In this document: piece by piece, positions 1 through 8,851 of the stretch
Layout of the letters: every line of letters starts with the position of its first letter
Numbering within the stretch: the first letter of the stretch is position 1
Source: JBGPTF01 sp041490445
GTDB lineage: Bacteria > Acidobacteriota > Terriglobia > Acidiferrales > UBA7541
Reading direction: 5' to 3'
DNA: 64,000 bases
Assembly: GCA_041490445.1 (NCBI GenBank)
Contig: JBGPTF010000002.1
Span: 124,001 to 188,000, forward strand
The notes under the pieces: model-generated
Databases searched by the model: none
Told to the model about the DNA's origin: nothing
The model's input: the letters and a program-made list of their open reading frames with translations, nothing else
Translations under genes and position numbers: made by a program

Positions 1-438
1 CTTGGTCGTGACGCCTGCGGCGGCCTCGTCAAACGTCAGAGACATGTCGTACCGCAGGTCGTTGCCACGCTGGCCGCGCGAGCCGCGGCCTCGTCGGCGC
101 CCGCCGCTGCCGAAAAGATCCTCGAACCCGAACAGGTCGCCAAAAATATCCTGAAACTCTGAAAAAATGGTTTCGTTGAAGCCTGTTTCAAAGGTCTGCC
201 CGGAAACGCCGGCATGGCCGAAGCGGTCGTACGCAGCCCGCTTCTGCTGGTCGCTGAGTACGCTGTAAGCCTCGGCGGCTTCGCGGAACCGCTCTTCCGC
301 ATCGTGTTTGTTCTCCGGGTTGCGGTCCGGGTGCCAGCGGAGCGCGCATTTGCGGTAGGCGCTCTTGATCAGTTCGGCGGTGGCTTCGCGCGTCACGCTG
401 AGAACTTCGTAGTAATCGCGTTTGTTCGTCAGAGGCAT
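1..438 (-). CDS. dnaJ: Chaperone protein DnaJ (partial, N-terminal 146 residues)
   Basis: Co-chaperone that stimulates DnaK ATPase and delivers unfolded clients. The visible part is a J domain (residues about 7-72) with the invariant HPD at about residues 36-38 in the segment RWHPDRNPENK. A Gly/Phe-rich stretch follows (FGDLFGFEDLFGSGGRRR) and then the start of the C-terminal substrate domain. The window edge cuts the gene before the zinc-finger CxxCxGxG repeats, so I cannot tell canonical DnaJ from a CbpA-like variant. It lies 8 nt downstream of grpE on the same strand, giving the order hrcA-grpE-dnaJ. dnaK is not between them and must be elsewhere. Confidence 0.93.
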   Translation of the reverse strand, partial: MPLTNKRDYYEVLSVTREATAELIKSAYRKCALRWHPDRNPENKHDAEERFREAAEAYSVLSDQQKRAAYDRFGHAGVSGQTFETGFNETIFSEFQDIFGDLFGFEDLFGSGGRRRGRGSRGQRGNDLRYDMSLTFDEAAAGVTTK

Positions 439-446
439 TCCCGGTC

Positions 447-1079
447 CTAGTTATCACCGAACTTCGATGGAGCTGCCTTGCCCGCCGGGGGAACGGCGAC
501 GCGCACCATCGCCGGCCGGAGCACGCGGTCGTGCAGGCGGTATCCGGCCTGCAACTCCTCGATGACCACGCCGTCATCGTGGTCCGCGCTCTCGACGCGC
601 TCAATCGCATGATGCTCGTGCGGGTTGAACTGCTTGCCCACGGCCTCGATTCGCTCAAGCCCTTGCTTCGCAAGCACTTCCCACAGGTGCCGCTGGATCA
701 GCTCGAAGCCCTTGCGGTACTCCTCATAGGCTGGATCGTCGTGCGCCGCAATGGCCCGCTCGAACGCGTCGAGCACCGGCAAAAGGCCCTCGATCAAGGA
801 GGCAACGGCCCTGCTTCGGTCCTGCTGGCGCTCGCGCTCGACGCGCTTGCGATAGTTGTCAAAATCGGCCTGACGCCGCACCAGCGTGTCCGTCAACTCA
901 CGGGTTTCCGCCTGAAGCTTCGCCACCTGCTCCGCAACCGCCTGCTCTCCGGCCGAGGCCGCGCCCTCGGGGTGCGTGCCGGCCGCCGGGTCCGCGATGG
1001 CCGGTTCGGGAACAGCTTCTCCGTTCGGTTTCGCCTTGGGGTTCATTTCAAATTCGTCGTGAGGTTTCGGGCGACTCAC
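447..1079 (-). CDS. grpE: Nucleotide exchange factor GrpE
   Basis: GrpE releases ADP from DnaK and so drives substrate release. The protein has a disordered acidic N-terminus (about 50 residues), a long coiled coil containing RRQADFDNYRKRVERER, and a C-terminal beta domain ending with GYRLHDRVLRPAMVRVA, the typical GrpE signature. At 210 residues it has normal length. The chosen start is a GTG whose last bases overlap the hrcA stop (GTGA), implying translational coupling. An in-frame ATG 33 nt downstream has no visible ribosome binding site and is less likely. Confidence 0.94.
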   Translation of the reverse strand: MSRPKPHDEFEMNPKAKPNGEAVPEPAIADPAAGTHPEGAASAGEQAVAEQVAKLQAETRELTDTLVRRQADFDNYRKRVERERQQDRSRAVASLIEGLLPVLDAFERAIAAHDDPAYEEYRKGFELIQRHLWEVLAKQGLERIEAVGKQFNPHEHHAIERVESADHDDGVVIEELQAGYRLHDRVLRPAMVRVAVPPAGKAAPSKFGDN

Positions 1080-2146
1080 CGCTCGCTCTCTCCCCGCAGA
1101 TTTTCTCCGAAGAGTTGCGCCATGAAGGCCACCGCGGTGATCACGCGCTCGTAGTGCATGCGCATCGGCGCGAGGATGCCCAACGTTCCCTGCGCCTGAT
1201 CTTCGAAGGCGTAAGGCGCGCTCACGAGAGCAAGGTGCTGGCCGGCGCCGGACATTTCTTTCACGCCGAATTCCACGTGCACAGGCTCCGGCGCTTCGAT
1301 GAAGCCCGTCAGCAGTGCGACCAGCCGGCTGCGCTCCTCCACGGCGTTCAAAAGCTCGCGGAGATTTTCCTGGTCAGCAAATTCCGGTGTGGCGGCCATC
1401 TGCGCCGCTCCCTCGACGTACACCTGACGGTCGGCATCCCCGCCGAGCACGCGCGGGTCGCACAGTTGCAGCGCGCTCGAAGCCAGTTGCTCGTAGCGCG
1501 CGCGTTCCCGCTCGAGTTTCTCCCGCAAGTCCGCGCGAATCGCATCGAGGGTCCAGCCGGTGTAATGGCTATTCAGAAATGCCGCGACGCGATCGAGCTC
1601 TTCCTGACCGTAAGGGCGCTCCGGCCGGACCAGCTTGTCGCGCGCCACGCCGCCCGCTGCGATCAGCACGACCAGTACGCGCCCGTCGGGCAAGGAGAGG
1701 AATCGCAAATGCTCGACCACGGTTTTCGCCAGCGGCGGCGAAATGATGATGCCCAGCCCGCTCGACACCTCCGCCAGCACATGGCTCGCGCGCTCCATCA
1801 CCGCTTCCGGAGTGGAGGCCGCCGCCAGCTCGCGGCGAATCCAGGCGCGATCCTCGTCACGCACGGTGGCCTGCGCCGCCACTTCCTCAACAAAGAAACG
1901 GTACGCGGAGGCCGTCGGGACGCGCCCGGCCGACGTGTGCGGCTGAAACAGAAAGCCCTCGTCCTCGAGGTCAGCCATGACATTGCGAATCGTGGCGGGG
2001 CTCAACGCTTCGCCGTGCAGTTTTGAGATGGAGCGCGACGAGACAGGCTCTCCCGTCTCGATGTACGTCCGCACGACATCGGCCAGAATCTGCTGATTTC
2101 TCTTTTGCTGCAGTGTTGCGCTGCGCATCTTGCGGTATTGGTGCAT
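1076..2146 (-). CDS. hrcA: Heat-inducible transcription repressor HrcA
   Basis: HrcA represses class I heat-shock genes by binding CIRCE operators and is normally stabilised by GroEL/ES. The N-terminal winged-helix segment is clear (ILADVVRTYIETGEPVSSRS, then SPATIRNVMADLEDEGFL and HTSAGRVPT). A long GAF-like and dimerisation region follows. About 350 residues is the usual family length. Start choice is uncertain: TTG 2158, ATG 2146 and ATG 2128 are all in frame, and none has a strong Shine-Dalgarno. It is first gene of hrcA-grpE-dnaJ. I could not find the CIRCE inverted repeat upstream. Confidence 0.93.
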   Translation of the reverse strand: MHQYRKMRSATLQQKRNQQILADVVRTYIETGEPVSSRSISKLHGEALSPATIRNVMADLEDEGFLFQPHTSAGRVPTASAYRFFVEEVAAQATVRDEDRAWIRRELAAASTPEAVMERASHVLAEVSSGLGIIISPPLAKTVVEHLRFLSLPDGRVLVVLIAAGGVARDKLVRPERPYGQEELDRVAAFLNSHYTGWTLDAIRADLREKLERERARYEQLASSALQLCDPRVLGGDADRQVYVEGAAQMAATPEFADQENLRELLNAVEERSRLVALLTGFIEAPEPVHVEFGVKEMSGAGQHLALVSAPYAFEDQAQGTLGILAPMRMHYERVITAVAFMAQLFGENLRGESER

Positions 2147-2196
2147 TCGGGCGGGCAAGCGTTGGCGCCTGCTCGGCCCGTGATGCTTCTTTGTAC

Positions 2197-2226
2197 AGTG
2201 TAATCGGGGGCGTCGGCGAGCGTCAA
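2197..2226 (-). promoter_or_regulatory. Sigma-70-like promoter for hrcA-grpE-dnaJ
   Basis: Read on the minus strand there is a -35 box TTGACG (2226-2221), an 18-nt spacer and a -10 box TACACT (2202-2197). This would start transcription about 40-60 nt before hrcA. The match is good but unproven. Confidence 0.45.
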
Positions 2227-2266
2227 CCTTAGCGCGGAAAACCGGCTGCAGAATGACAAGCAGGGC

Positions 2267-2737
2267 TCAAGGCTCGCCGATATCTTCGTTCCACAAGTCA
2301 GGCCGCGCGGCGATGAACTCAGCCATCATTCGAACACATTCTTCAGAGTGCAGGTCAATCACGGTGACGCCGTTGGCGCGGAGCCATTCGATACCGCCGG
2401 AAAAATTCACCGATTCGCCCACGAGGACGGTGCCGATGCGGAATTGCCGGATCAGCCCGCTGCAATACCAGCAGGGCGCGAGCGTGGTGACGAGAATTGT
2501 GTCGCGATAGTGGCGCTGGCGGCCGGCGTTGCGGAACGCGTCCGTCTCCCCATGCACCGACGGGTCGCCATCCTGCACGCGACGATTCCGCCCGCGGCCA
2601 AGCAGCTTGCCGTCACGGTCAAACAAGGCCGCGCCAACCGGCACGCCGCCTTCGCGCAGGCCGATGCGCGCTTCTTCCATGGCCACAGCGAGCAAGGCGA
2701 GGTACCGGTCTCGATCCGGGTGGGGGTGACTCGTCAT
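2267..2737 (-). CDS. Cytosine/nucleoside deaminase, FCY1-like (CDA superfamily)
   Basis: Zinc-dependent hydrolytic deaminase of the cytidine/deoxycytidylate deaminase fold. The zinc motifs are HGE (with the catalytic glutamate) in DPSVHGETDAFRNAGR and PCxxC in TLAPCWYCSGL. The segment VGESVNFSGGIEWLR and the ending PDLWNEDIGE resemble yeast-type cytosine deaminase rather than TadA or Cdd, so cytosine to uracil is the best guess. Length is 156 residues from the ATG; a TTG two codons upstream is possible. It sits downstream of the M13 peptidase but a terminator separates them, so it is probably independently transcribed. The pyrimidine catabolic genes at 32.8-37.2 kb would be a plausible metabolic partner. 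Confidence 0.8.
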   Translation of the reverse strand: MTSHPHPDRDRYLALLAVAMEEARIGLREGGVPVGAALFDRDGKLLGRGRNRRVQDGDPSVHGETDAFRNAGRQRHYRDTILVTTLAPCWYCSGLIRQFRIGTVLVGESVNFSGGIEWLRANGVTVIDLHSEECVRMMAEFIAARPDLWNEDIGEP

Positions 2738-2748
2738 CTGCAAATCAG

Positions 2749-2779
2749 AAAAAAACAGGGCCGCCTCGCGGCGGCCCTG
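2749..2779 (-). terminator. Rho-independent terminator of the M13 peptidase gene
   Basis: On the minus strand a 10-bp GC stem (CAGGGCCGCC paired with GGCGGCCCTG, 4-nt loop) is followed by seven T residues. It lies about 20 nt after the peptidase stop codon. Confidence 0.85.
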
Positions 2780-2800
2780 GTCAAACGTTCAACTGATGGG

Positions 2801-4915
2801 TTACCAGATGCGGCAGCGCACCTCGGGAGGACGGACCATCGGGTCGCCCGCCTTGCACGAGTAGGCGTCCGCGAAGGACTGCATATTGGACACCGACCCG
2901 TTCGTCCGGAATTTTCCGAGCGGGTGCGGATTCGTCTTCACCAACAACCGGGCGAATTCCGGCCGGATGTTGCCCGCCCAGCCCTGCGCCCAGGCGAGGA
3001 AGAAGCGCTGCTCCGGAGTGAACCCGTCGATTTTCTGATCCGGATGTTTCGCTTCTTCGGTCTTCTCAAAGGCGGCGTGCGCGATCGTCAGCCCGCCAAG
3101 ATCGGCGATACTTTCGCCGAGGACGAGCTTGCCGTTTTCATGGAGATCGCTTTCCACGACGAAGTTATCGAATTGCTGCCGCACGCATTCGGCGCGCTCC
3201 TGAAAATTCTTCAGGTCCTCGGGCGACCACCAGTTCTGCAAATTGCCGTGCGCGTCAAACTTCGCGCCCTGATCATCGAAGCCGTGCGTCATCTCGTGAC
3301 CGATCACGGCGCCGATCCCTCCGTAATTAATCGCATCGTCAGCGCTCGGATCGTAGAACGGTGGCTGCAGGATCCCCGCCGGGAAAACGATCTCGTTCAT
3401 CGAGGGATTGTAGTAGGCGTTCACCGTCGGCGGCGTCATGCCCCACCGCGTGCGGTCCACCGGCTTGCCGACCTCAGCGATGCGGAGCTTCGTGGCAAAG
3501 ATGCGGCCGCGGAAAACATTTTCGAGGTAGGGCCCGCGCGCGACGTGGTAGGCGGAGTAATCACGCCATTTGTCGGTGTAGCCGATTTTGATTGTGATGG
3601 CATCGAGCTTTGCCAGCGCCTGCTTGCGTGTCGCCGGACCCATCCACGGCAGCGTGGCCAGGTCTTCGCGAAGCGCCTCAATCAGATTGTGGACCATCTT
3701 GAGCGCGCGCGCTTTGGCCTCCGGCGGAAACGCGCGTTGCACGTATTTCTGGCCCAGCGCTTCGCCGAGCTGGCGGTCGGTGTTCCGGACGCAGGTCTTC
3801 CAGCGCGGCAGCATTTCTTTCGCGCCGGTGAGCGTGCGGTCGAAAAAGTCGAAGTCTTCCTCCACAAACTTCGAAGAGAGGGACGAAGCAACCGCATGGA
3901 TCAGGTGCCAGCGAAGATAGGTCTTCCAGTCCGCCAGCGAAACGGCGCCCATCATTTGATCCAGCGCCTGAAAGAATTTCGGCTGCTCAACATTAATTGC
4001 ACTACCGGCCGGGAAGCCGCTGTCGTGGAGATAGGTGTCCCAGGAAATATCCGGTGTCAGCGCCTTCACTTCGGCCACCGTCATGCGGTGATAATTCGCG
4101 TCCGGATCGCGCCGCTCGACACGGGTCAGCGAAGCCTCGGCAAGCTTCGTTTCGATGTCCATGACCGTCCTGGCTTCTTCGGCGGCCTTCGCGGCATCGT
4201 CGCCCAGCAGGACAAACATGTTGGTCACATGCTTGAGATACGCTTCGCGCGTCTGCTTCGATTTCTCGTCGGTGGCGGTGTAGTAGTCGCGGTCCGGCAG
4301 ACCCGTTCCCCCCTGCCCTGCTTCGCCGATGACTTCGGAGCTGTTCTTGAAATCCTGGCCGGAGCCGAATCGAAAAAACGCGCCGACCCCCAATTCATGC
4401 AGGTGCGCTGCTTCCGCCAGCAACGATGCCCGGTCGGAGATGGCCTCGATGCGCTTCAGTTCTGGCAGGAGCGGCTTGATGCCATCGGCTTCGATCGCGT
4501 CCGTGTTCAAGCAGCTCGAGTAGTAATCGCCAATTTTCCGGACAATCGAGCCTTCTTTCGCGCTCCTGTCTTTCGCCGCTTCGTCGAGAATTTCGCGCAG
4601 GATGTCCTGGTTGTGATCCGCCAGAAGATTAAAGCTGCCCCAGCTTGGGAACGCGGGCGGTATAGGATTCTTGGCCATCCAACCGCCGACGGCGAATTGG
4701 TAGAAATTCGTGCAGGCGGGCACCGAGGTGTCGAGATTCGAAATATCGAAACCGTGTTTCGCGGACGGGTCATCCGCTTGCGTCGCGGCCTTCGCTGCGC
4801 CGCCGTCCGCGCTCGCGGCCGCTTTCTGACCGGGAGTGCACGGTCCGGCCACCAGGATTAAAGGAAAAAAGACAGAGACAAGAACGGCAAGACCTACACG
4901 CAGCGAAAACTTCAT
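2801..4915 (-). CDS. Exported M13 family zinc metallopeptidase (neprilysin/PepO-like)
   Basis: Secreted gluzincin endopeptidase acting on oligopeptides. The start at 4915 follows GAGGTGAT and gives a Sec signal peptide (MKFSLRVGLAVLVSVFF...). The catalytic motif HEMTH is at about residues 540-544, with the third zinc ligand in GESIADLGGL (about residue 601). The substrate-binding NAYYNPSMNEIVFPAGI motif precedes the active site, and the protein ends in CRIW, close to the conserved CxVW tail of the family. At 704 residues it is full length. A longer reading frame upstream to 4996 lacks a binding site and was not used. Confidence 0.94.
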   Translation of the reverse strand: MKFSLRVGLAVLVSVFFPLILVAGPCTPGQKAAASADGGAAKAATQADDPSAKHGFDISNLDTSVPACTNFYQFAVGGWMAKNPIPPAFPSWGSFNLLADHNQDILREILDEAAKDRSAKEGSIVRKIGDYYSSCLNTDAIEADGIKPLLPELKRIEAISDRASLLAEAAHLHELGVGAFFRFGSGQDFKNSSEVIGEAGQGGTGLPDRDYYTATDEKSKQTREAYLKHVTNMFVLLGDDAAKAAEEARTVMDIETKLAEASLTRVERRDPDANYHRMTVAEVKALTPDISWDTYLHDSGFPAGSAINVEQPKFFQALDQMMGAVSLADWKTYLRWHLIHAVASSLSSKFVEEDFDFFDRTLTGAKEMLPRWKTCVRNTDRQLGEALGQKYVQRAFPPEAKARALKMVHNLIEALREDLATLPWMGPATRKQALAKLDAITIKIGYTDKWRDYSAYHVARGPYLENVFRGRIFATKLRIAEVGKPVDRTRWGMTPPTVNAYYNPSMNEIVFPAGILQPPFYDPSADDAINYGGIGAVIGHEMTHGFDDQGAKFDAHGNLQNWWSPEDLKNFQERAECVRQQFDNFVVESDLHENGKLVLGESIADLGGLTIAHAAFEKTEEAKHPDQKIDGFTPEQRFFLAWAQGWAGNIRPEFARLLVKTNPHPLGKFRTNGSVSNMQSFADAYSCKAGDPMVRPPEVRCRIW

Positions 4916-5370
4916 CCCATCACCTCGCAACCCTGGTGATTTGAACAGCGCCAACAGGAAACCGCCCTTCCTGCCGCCCGAATCCGGCGAGACCATACCA
5001 CACCCGGCAACGGAGGGTCTCGGGGATTCAGTCCTGCGTCTGTTTTTTCTGTTCGAGAAGCGGATTCAGTGCAGGAAGGTCGTTGGACGTGGCGGAATCG
5101 AATTGCGTTGCGCTCTTCGAAAAACAGAGAAAGCCGCCGTCCAAGACATGTAAGACGGCATGTACAGGATTGGCTGGCTAAGGTTGAGGGCTGGGGGACC
5201 AGCACGTTTACCTTTACACCGAATAGTCCAACGTGAGTTCTAGAGCCGGAATAGCATAAGGTGCGCAGTCACTCTGAGAGGTTGGACCATAGGAAGGAGG
5301 CCGCGAACTTGGCGCATGGTTCCATCCCAGCCATTTAGCGGTAATTTCCTTCACTTGGGGATTGTGAACC
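4916..5370. other. Intergenic region, no supported gene
   Basis: About 455 bp between the peptidase and the TPR/HEAT gene. Short frames here have no binding sites and do not resemble known proteins. Around 5090-5115 the minus strand reads TTCGATTCCGCC, vaguely like the T arm of a tRNA or tmRNA, but the stem does not pair properly, so I do not call an RNA gene. This is one edge of the lower-GC patch that follows. Confidence 0.4.
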
Positions 5371-8109
5371 CTATTCGAAAACGATCTTCCAGGCGCTGCT
5401 TTCTTTTACGAGCTCGGTACGGTCGTTCTCTGTCGTGGACCCGTCCCTGAAATGAATCCGGGCCATTACAGTCGTCCTTTCGCCCCTGATTTGCTCACCT
5501 GTGATTTCTACGTTTGTGATGGCGCCGTGTTTCGTATTTGTGTCACAAACTCCCTTCATGCCCCCACTGTTGTGGACCGCAGCCAAAGCAGCCGCTGAAA
5601 GGAGTTTTTCCGCCTCGGAGTACCTGCCGTCGTTGCAACTTGCATATACGGCCTTCACCACGTCCGATGGGGAGCGTCCGAGAATATCTGTTGCGTTACT
5701 GCCACTTCCTTGTGTCGGAGGGGACTCCCCGCATGCCGTGGCTGATTCTTGAGCCCAGCGTGCGATCACAACATCTGTAGACTGTCGGAGCTCCATGGCC
5801 TGGCGAAGGCTGTCATAGTATGCACGGAGTGCGGGGAAGTCTTTTCCAGCCTCCGCTAGGCTTTTTTGCAGATTGAACAAATCCTGAAGAGTTACGACTT
5901 CTTTCGCGCCGGGCAGGCTAAGAAGGATCGGGGCTAAGATGCGCTGAAGGGCGTCGTCCATGAGCCCATTCGTGCCTGGCATCAGAGCAGCTACGAGCGC
6001 TTCGTTTGGCAGTTCGGTTAGGTATGCATCGAAGTACAGCTCCTCAACTCCCTTTTTTCTCAAATCGTTAATATCAATCGCTCGGGAATGCTCGGGTGGG
6101 AGATTGGCCTCCAGTCGGTTATATTTCTCCAGGCTCAACCTCAGGCCATTCTGTCCTGAGAGTAAAAACAGAGTCCGTGCGGCCCGTGGGCTGGCCAGTT
6201 GGCTGCGGACAAATGACCAGGCCAGATTGGGAACCGCTTCGGCGAGTGAAGCCCCGCCGGTCACCGCTGCGCCAAGGGCGACGGCCATCCCGCTGGTGAG
6301 GGCGTCCAGAGCCATTTCGTTGCGCTGAACTGCCTGCGAACCGGCAAGGATCGCTGCGATTGCTTGGTTGCGAGTGCGCGTCCCATGGGATGCGACGATC
6401 TTCTCGCGCACCCATGCGCCCCAAGCAAGTTCTTTGAGGAGGCCGGGATCGCGCACAAGCGACCCGTTCACGTTAAAGACGTGTACCTGGCCTCCGGTTG
6501 GGGAGGCGATCCCCTTTACTCTGTAGAAAGACCCGCCGAGCAAAAGTGAGTAGCCCAGATCAGCAGCATCGGCACAGGCAGTTTTCGCAGGAGAGGGACT
6601 CGCGCCTCCACCGCTTTCTATATTAGCGGGGAGTAAGTCGGTAACGTTCAGCCCACATCTGTCACACGGCCTCATAGTCACATCTGTTACAATCCATGCA
6701 CGGTTCGGATCACCCGTTGCTCTTAGAGAAAGAATATATTCCCCCTTTATGATATAATCAGAGTTAAAAATATCTCCGTAATACTTCATTTCCCTAGGGG
6801 AATGGATCTTTACGTACCCTGAGGTACTGACGTTCACCAGTGAAACACCCAAACCCATTAGCGGGTTGTATGGTTCCAGGCTCTTCAGCCATTGATAAAT
6901 CTTTGGCGCATTGGGAGAGTTCTCGTCGATTCGGTTTCCCCAGCGGACGTGGTCCGCATTATTCTTAATGTCCTCCAAATTGTAAGTTACTTGGCCGACC
7001 GCACTCACACCATGAGACCAAACATAAAACTGTTCCCACGACCACGCCTCGCCGGTCAAGTTTGTCAGGGCGTCTAAGTATTTGTCGAAGTACTGAAGGT
7101 TTAACTCAAAGTTATAATCCGAAAGACAGTTGGACATCGCTTCCTTTAGAAGTGGAACCGCCTCTGTAGCGCCAATCTTACCAAGGGCATCAGCCAATTG
7201 CGGATATGGGGACTGGCAGCCCATGAGCCGCTTTCCCCCAGGAAGCCATGCTGAAAACCTTTCCATCAATGCCGGGACGCCGCGCCTTTCTTTTCTTTGG
7301 GCAAGCAAATCAGCCGCAATTATCGCTTGCGCAACCTTGGAACGATCACGAACCGCGCTAATTAACGTTTCGATTGCCTCCGGCCAGCCGAATTCAACAA
7401 GTTTTGGCGCTGCCTCCCTTGCCGGATAATCCTCAATGCCGCTGAAATCCGTAGTTCTTTGTGGCCCGAGAAAAAGTTTTACATACTTTTCCCTTAGAAT
7501 AGGGGCCGCTTGGTTATACTTTTCCAAGTCCCAGAGCTTCTCTGCCCCAGCTTCCTTTAATCTTTGGTCAGGCGAGCCAAGCCAACTAATCCACGCAGCG
7601 CGCGCTTCTGACGGATTAATCCGCAGGATCAGTTTTTCACTTACGGCCGCAACATCTGGGTCCGAGGACATCATTAATGATTTGAGCGGGGGAACGGCCG
7701 CGCTGGATGGGACCTCCGCGACGATACGGAGGCCAAGGGACTGCACCTGTCTATCGGAGGAACTGAGATAGTTTATTCCTTGCTGCTGGATTGTTGTCCG
7801 AAGCGAAAGTGCGGCTGAATGATTCGGGGCAACTGAAAGAGTTTCTCGAATCCAGGTAAGCGAGCCCAGTGGGTCGTTTTGCAAGTGATAGCACCGCGCA
7901 ATCAGATACCGGGCCTCGATATTCTTCGGCTCATCATTTATTGCTTGTCTGAATTCCCCTATGGCTTGGTCGTAGCTTTTTAAGTCCATCCAGTCTCGTC
8001 CTCGCTTCATGGCCTGCGTTTGGCCGTAACAGGGGAATGACCAAGCGGCAACAGCGAGAAGGACCAAGAGAAGAACCGACCGATGACTTCGTACACGCCA
8101 GCGAGTCAT
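5371..8109 (-). CDS. Secreted TPR/HEAT-repeat protein of unknown function
   Basis: I do not recognise this 912-residue protein as a named family. It has a signal peptide (about residues 1-29) and two or three TPR units (about 30-110; DWMDLKSYDQAIGEFRQAI and EARYLIARCYHLQND). HEAT-like helical pairs cover about 120-340. A long middle region contains a CDRCG motif near 480, helical segments follow, and a C-terminal domain of about 95 residues (DVVKAVYASCNDGRYSEAEKLL...) looks like a DUF4878/NTF2-like fold. The start is supported by GGAGGGAAATC before the ATG. Base composition is visibly lower in GC than the neighbours, and a decayed IS element lies 340 bp upstream, so horizontal gain is plausible. 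It probably acts as an exported scaffold, but the function is unknown. Confidence 0.75.
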   Translation of the reverse strand: MTRWRVRSHRSVLLLVLLAVAAWSFPCYGQTQAMKRGRDWMDLKSYDQAIGEFRQAINDEPKNIEARYLIARCYHLQNDPLGSLTWIRETLSVAPNHSAALSLRTTIQQQGINYLSSSDRQVQSLGLRIVAEVPSSAAVPPLKSLMMSSDPDVAAVSEKLILRINPSEARAAWISWLGSPDQRLKEAGAEKLWDLEKYNQAAPILREKYVKLFLGPQRTTDFSGIEDYPAREAAPKLVEFGWPEAIETLISAVRDRSKVAQAIIAADLLAQRKERRGVPALMERFSAWLPGGKRLMGCQSPYPQLADALGKIGATEAVPLLKEAMSNCLSDYNFELNLQYFDKYLDALTNLTGEAWSWEQFYVWSHGVSAVGQVTYNLEDIKNNADHVRWGNRIDENSPNAPKIYQWLKSLEPYNPLMGLGVSLVNVSTSGYVKIHSPREMKYYGDIFNSDYIIKGEYILSLRATGDPNRAWIVTDVTMRPCDRCGLNVTDLLPANIESGGGASPSPAKTACADAADLGYSLLLGGSFYRVKGIASPTGGQVHVFNVNGSLVRDPGLLKELAWGAWVREKIVASHGTRTRNQAIAAILAGSQAVQRNEMALDALTSGMAVALGAAVTGGASLAEAVPNLAWSFVRSQLASPRAARTLFLLSGQNGLRLSLEKYNRLEANLPPEHSRAIDINDLRKKGVEELYFDAYLTELPNEALVAALMPGTNGLMDDALQRILAPILLSLPGAKEVVTLQDLFNLQKSLAEAGKDFPALRAYYDSLRQAMELRQSTDVVIARWAQESATACGESPPTQGSGSNATDILGRSPSDVVKAVYASCNDGRYSEAEKLLSAAALAAVHNSGGMKGVCDTNTKHGAITNVEITGEQIRGERTTVMARIHFRDGSTTENDRTELVKESSAWKIVFE

Positions 8110-8445
8110 GATTTCCCTCCATTCGGGACACAGTGGTCTTTGGGTATTTGTTTTCTAATTCGACATCTCCCATCAAACGCAGTACTTGTCCTAAGCAAGC
8201 AGCTCCTTACCAGGAATTTCTATTATGGCCTCCCGGCAGCGGGAGTATACCCCTGATGGCCTCCGTTCGAACCATTCCAGCGCAATATTGTCCCTTGGGT
8301 AGCGCCAGCAGCTCCGAACAGTGTTCCGTTTGCCCTCATGCGAATCCCGAAACCTGAAACCGCCACGTGTCCTACCGGTTTTCTCAGACACCTCTCCGTC
8401 CTTAGGATCTCTCTGGATCGATTTCTCTGCTGGCCAAAGCCTGAG
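8110..8445. other. Intergenic region, probable flank of decayed insertion sequence
   Basis: About 335 bp with no convincing coding sequence. The part nearest 8446 directly follows the transposase remnant and may be the non-coding end of the former element. I could not identify terminal inverted repeats or target duplications. Confidence 0.4.
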
Positions 8446-8832
8446 CTACCCCGTCGGCACTGGCAGCCCAGCAATCCGCCGTACGATGACCCCGAACCGA
8501 CGCCGCGTCAGATGACTCTCCGCCAAGAGCAGCCAGTAATATCGGGCGTCATTGATCAGGCGTCCGCCGGTTTTCACCAGCCGCTGCTCAAGCTCGTGGT
8601 CGACCAGTGGTCGATTCTCTTTGGCAGCACCAGCCGCCGCCACAGGTTCCCCAGGTTTTAGGCGATTAGGCTCAGCGACAGCCGCACCTGGTTCGAGTGG
8701 AAACGATGACTAGAGAGGCGAGTCATCTTCAGGCCCTGCTTGGCCTCCCTGATCTACTGCTCCGCCACGCCGCGCTTGTTGTAACACCGCACTACCAAGC
8801 AAATCGGCGTCTCCATGTTGGTAAGGAAAAGT
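8446..8832 (-). pseudogene. IS1380-family transposase remnant (C-terminal part)
   Basis: Read on the minus strand, the translation keeps the C-terminal IS1380/DDE signature: YNKRGVAEQ, LKMTRLSSHRFHSNQVRL, NLGNLWRRL, then after a frame change RLVKTGGRLINDARYYWLLL and ESHLTRRRFGVIVRRI. At least two in-frame stops (TAG after AEQ, TAA before NLGNL) and one frameshift near 8600 show it is dead. The N-terminal two thirds are missing. The remnant begins 19 bp past the aldehyde dehydrogenase stop codon. Confidence 0.82.
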
Positions 8833-8851
8833 GGGTTAATGTGATTTGGCA

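Noticed and set aside
2130..2260. CIRCE operator in front of hrcA
   Set aside because: No inverted repeat close to TTAGCACTC-N9-GAGTGCTAA could be found.
2348..4861. Very long open frame on the plus strand (837 codons) opposite the M13 peptidase
   Set aside because: It has no protein-like motifs, no binding site, and mirrors the codon structure of the clear peptidase gene on the other strand, as expected in high-GC DNA.
5083..5130. Possible tmRNA or tRNA 3' end (T-arm-like sequence on the minus strand)
   Set aside because: The T stem does not pair and no acceptor or tag sequence can be built; resemblance is limited to about a dozen bases.
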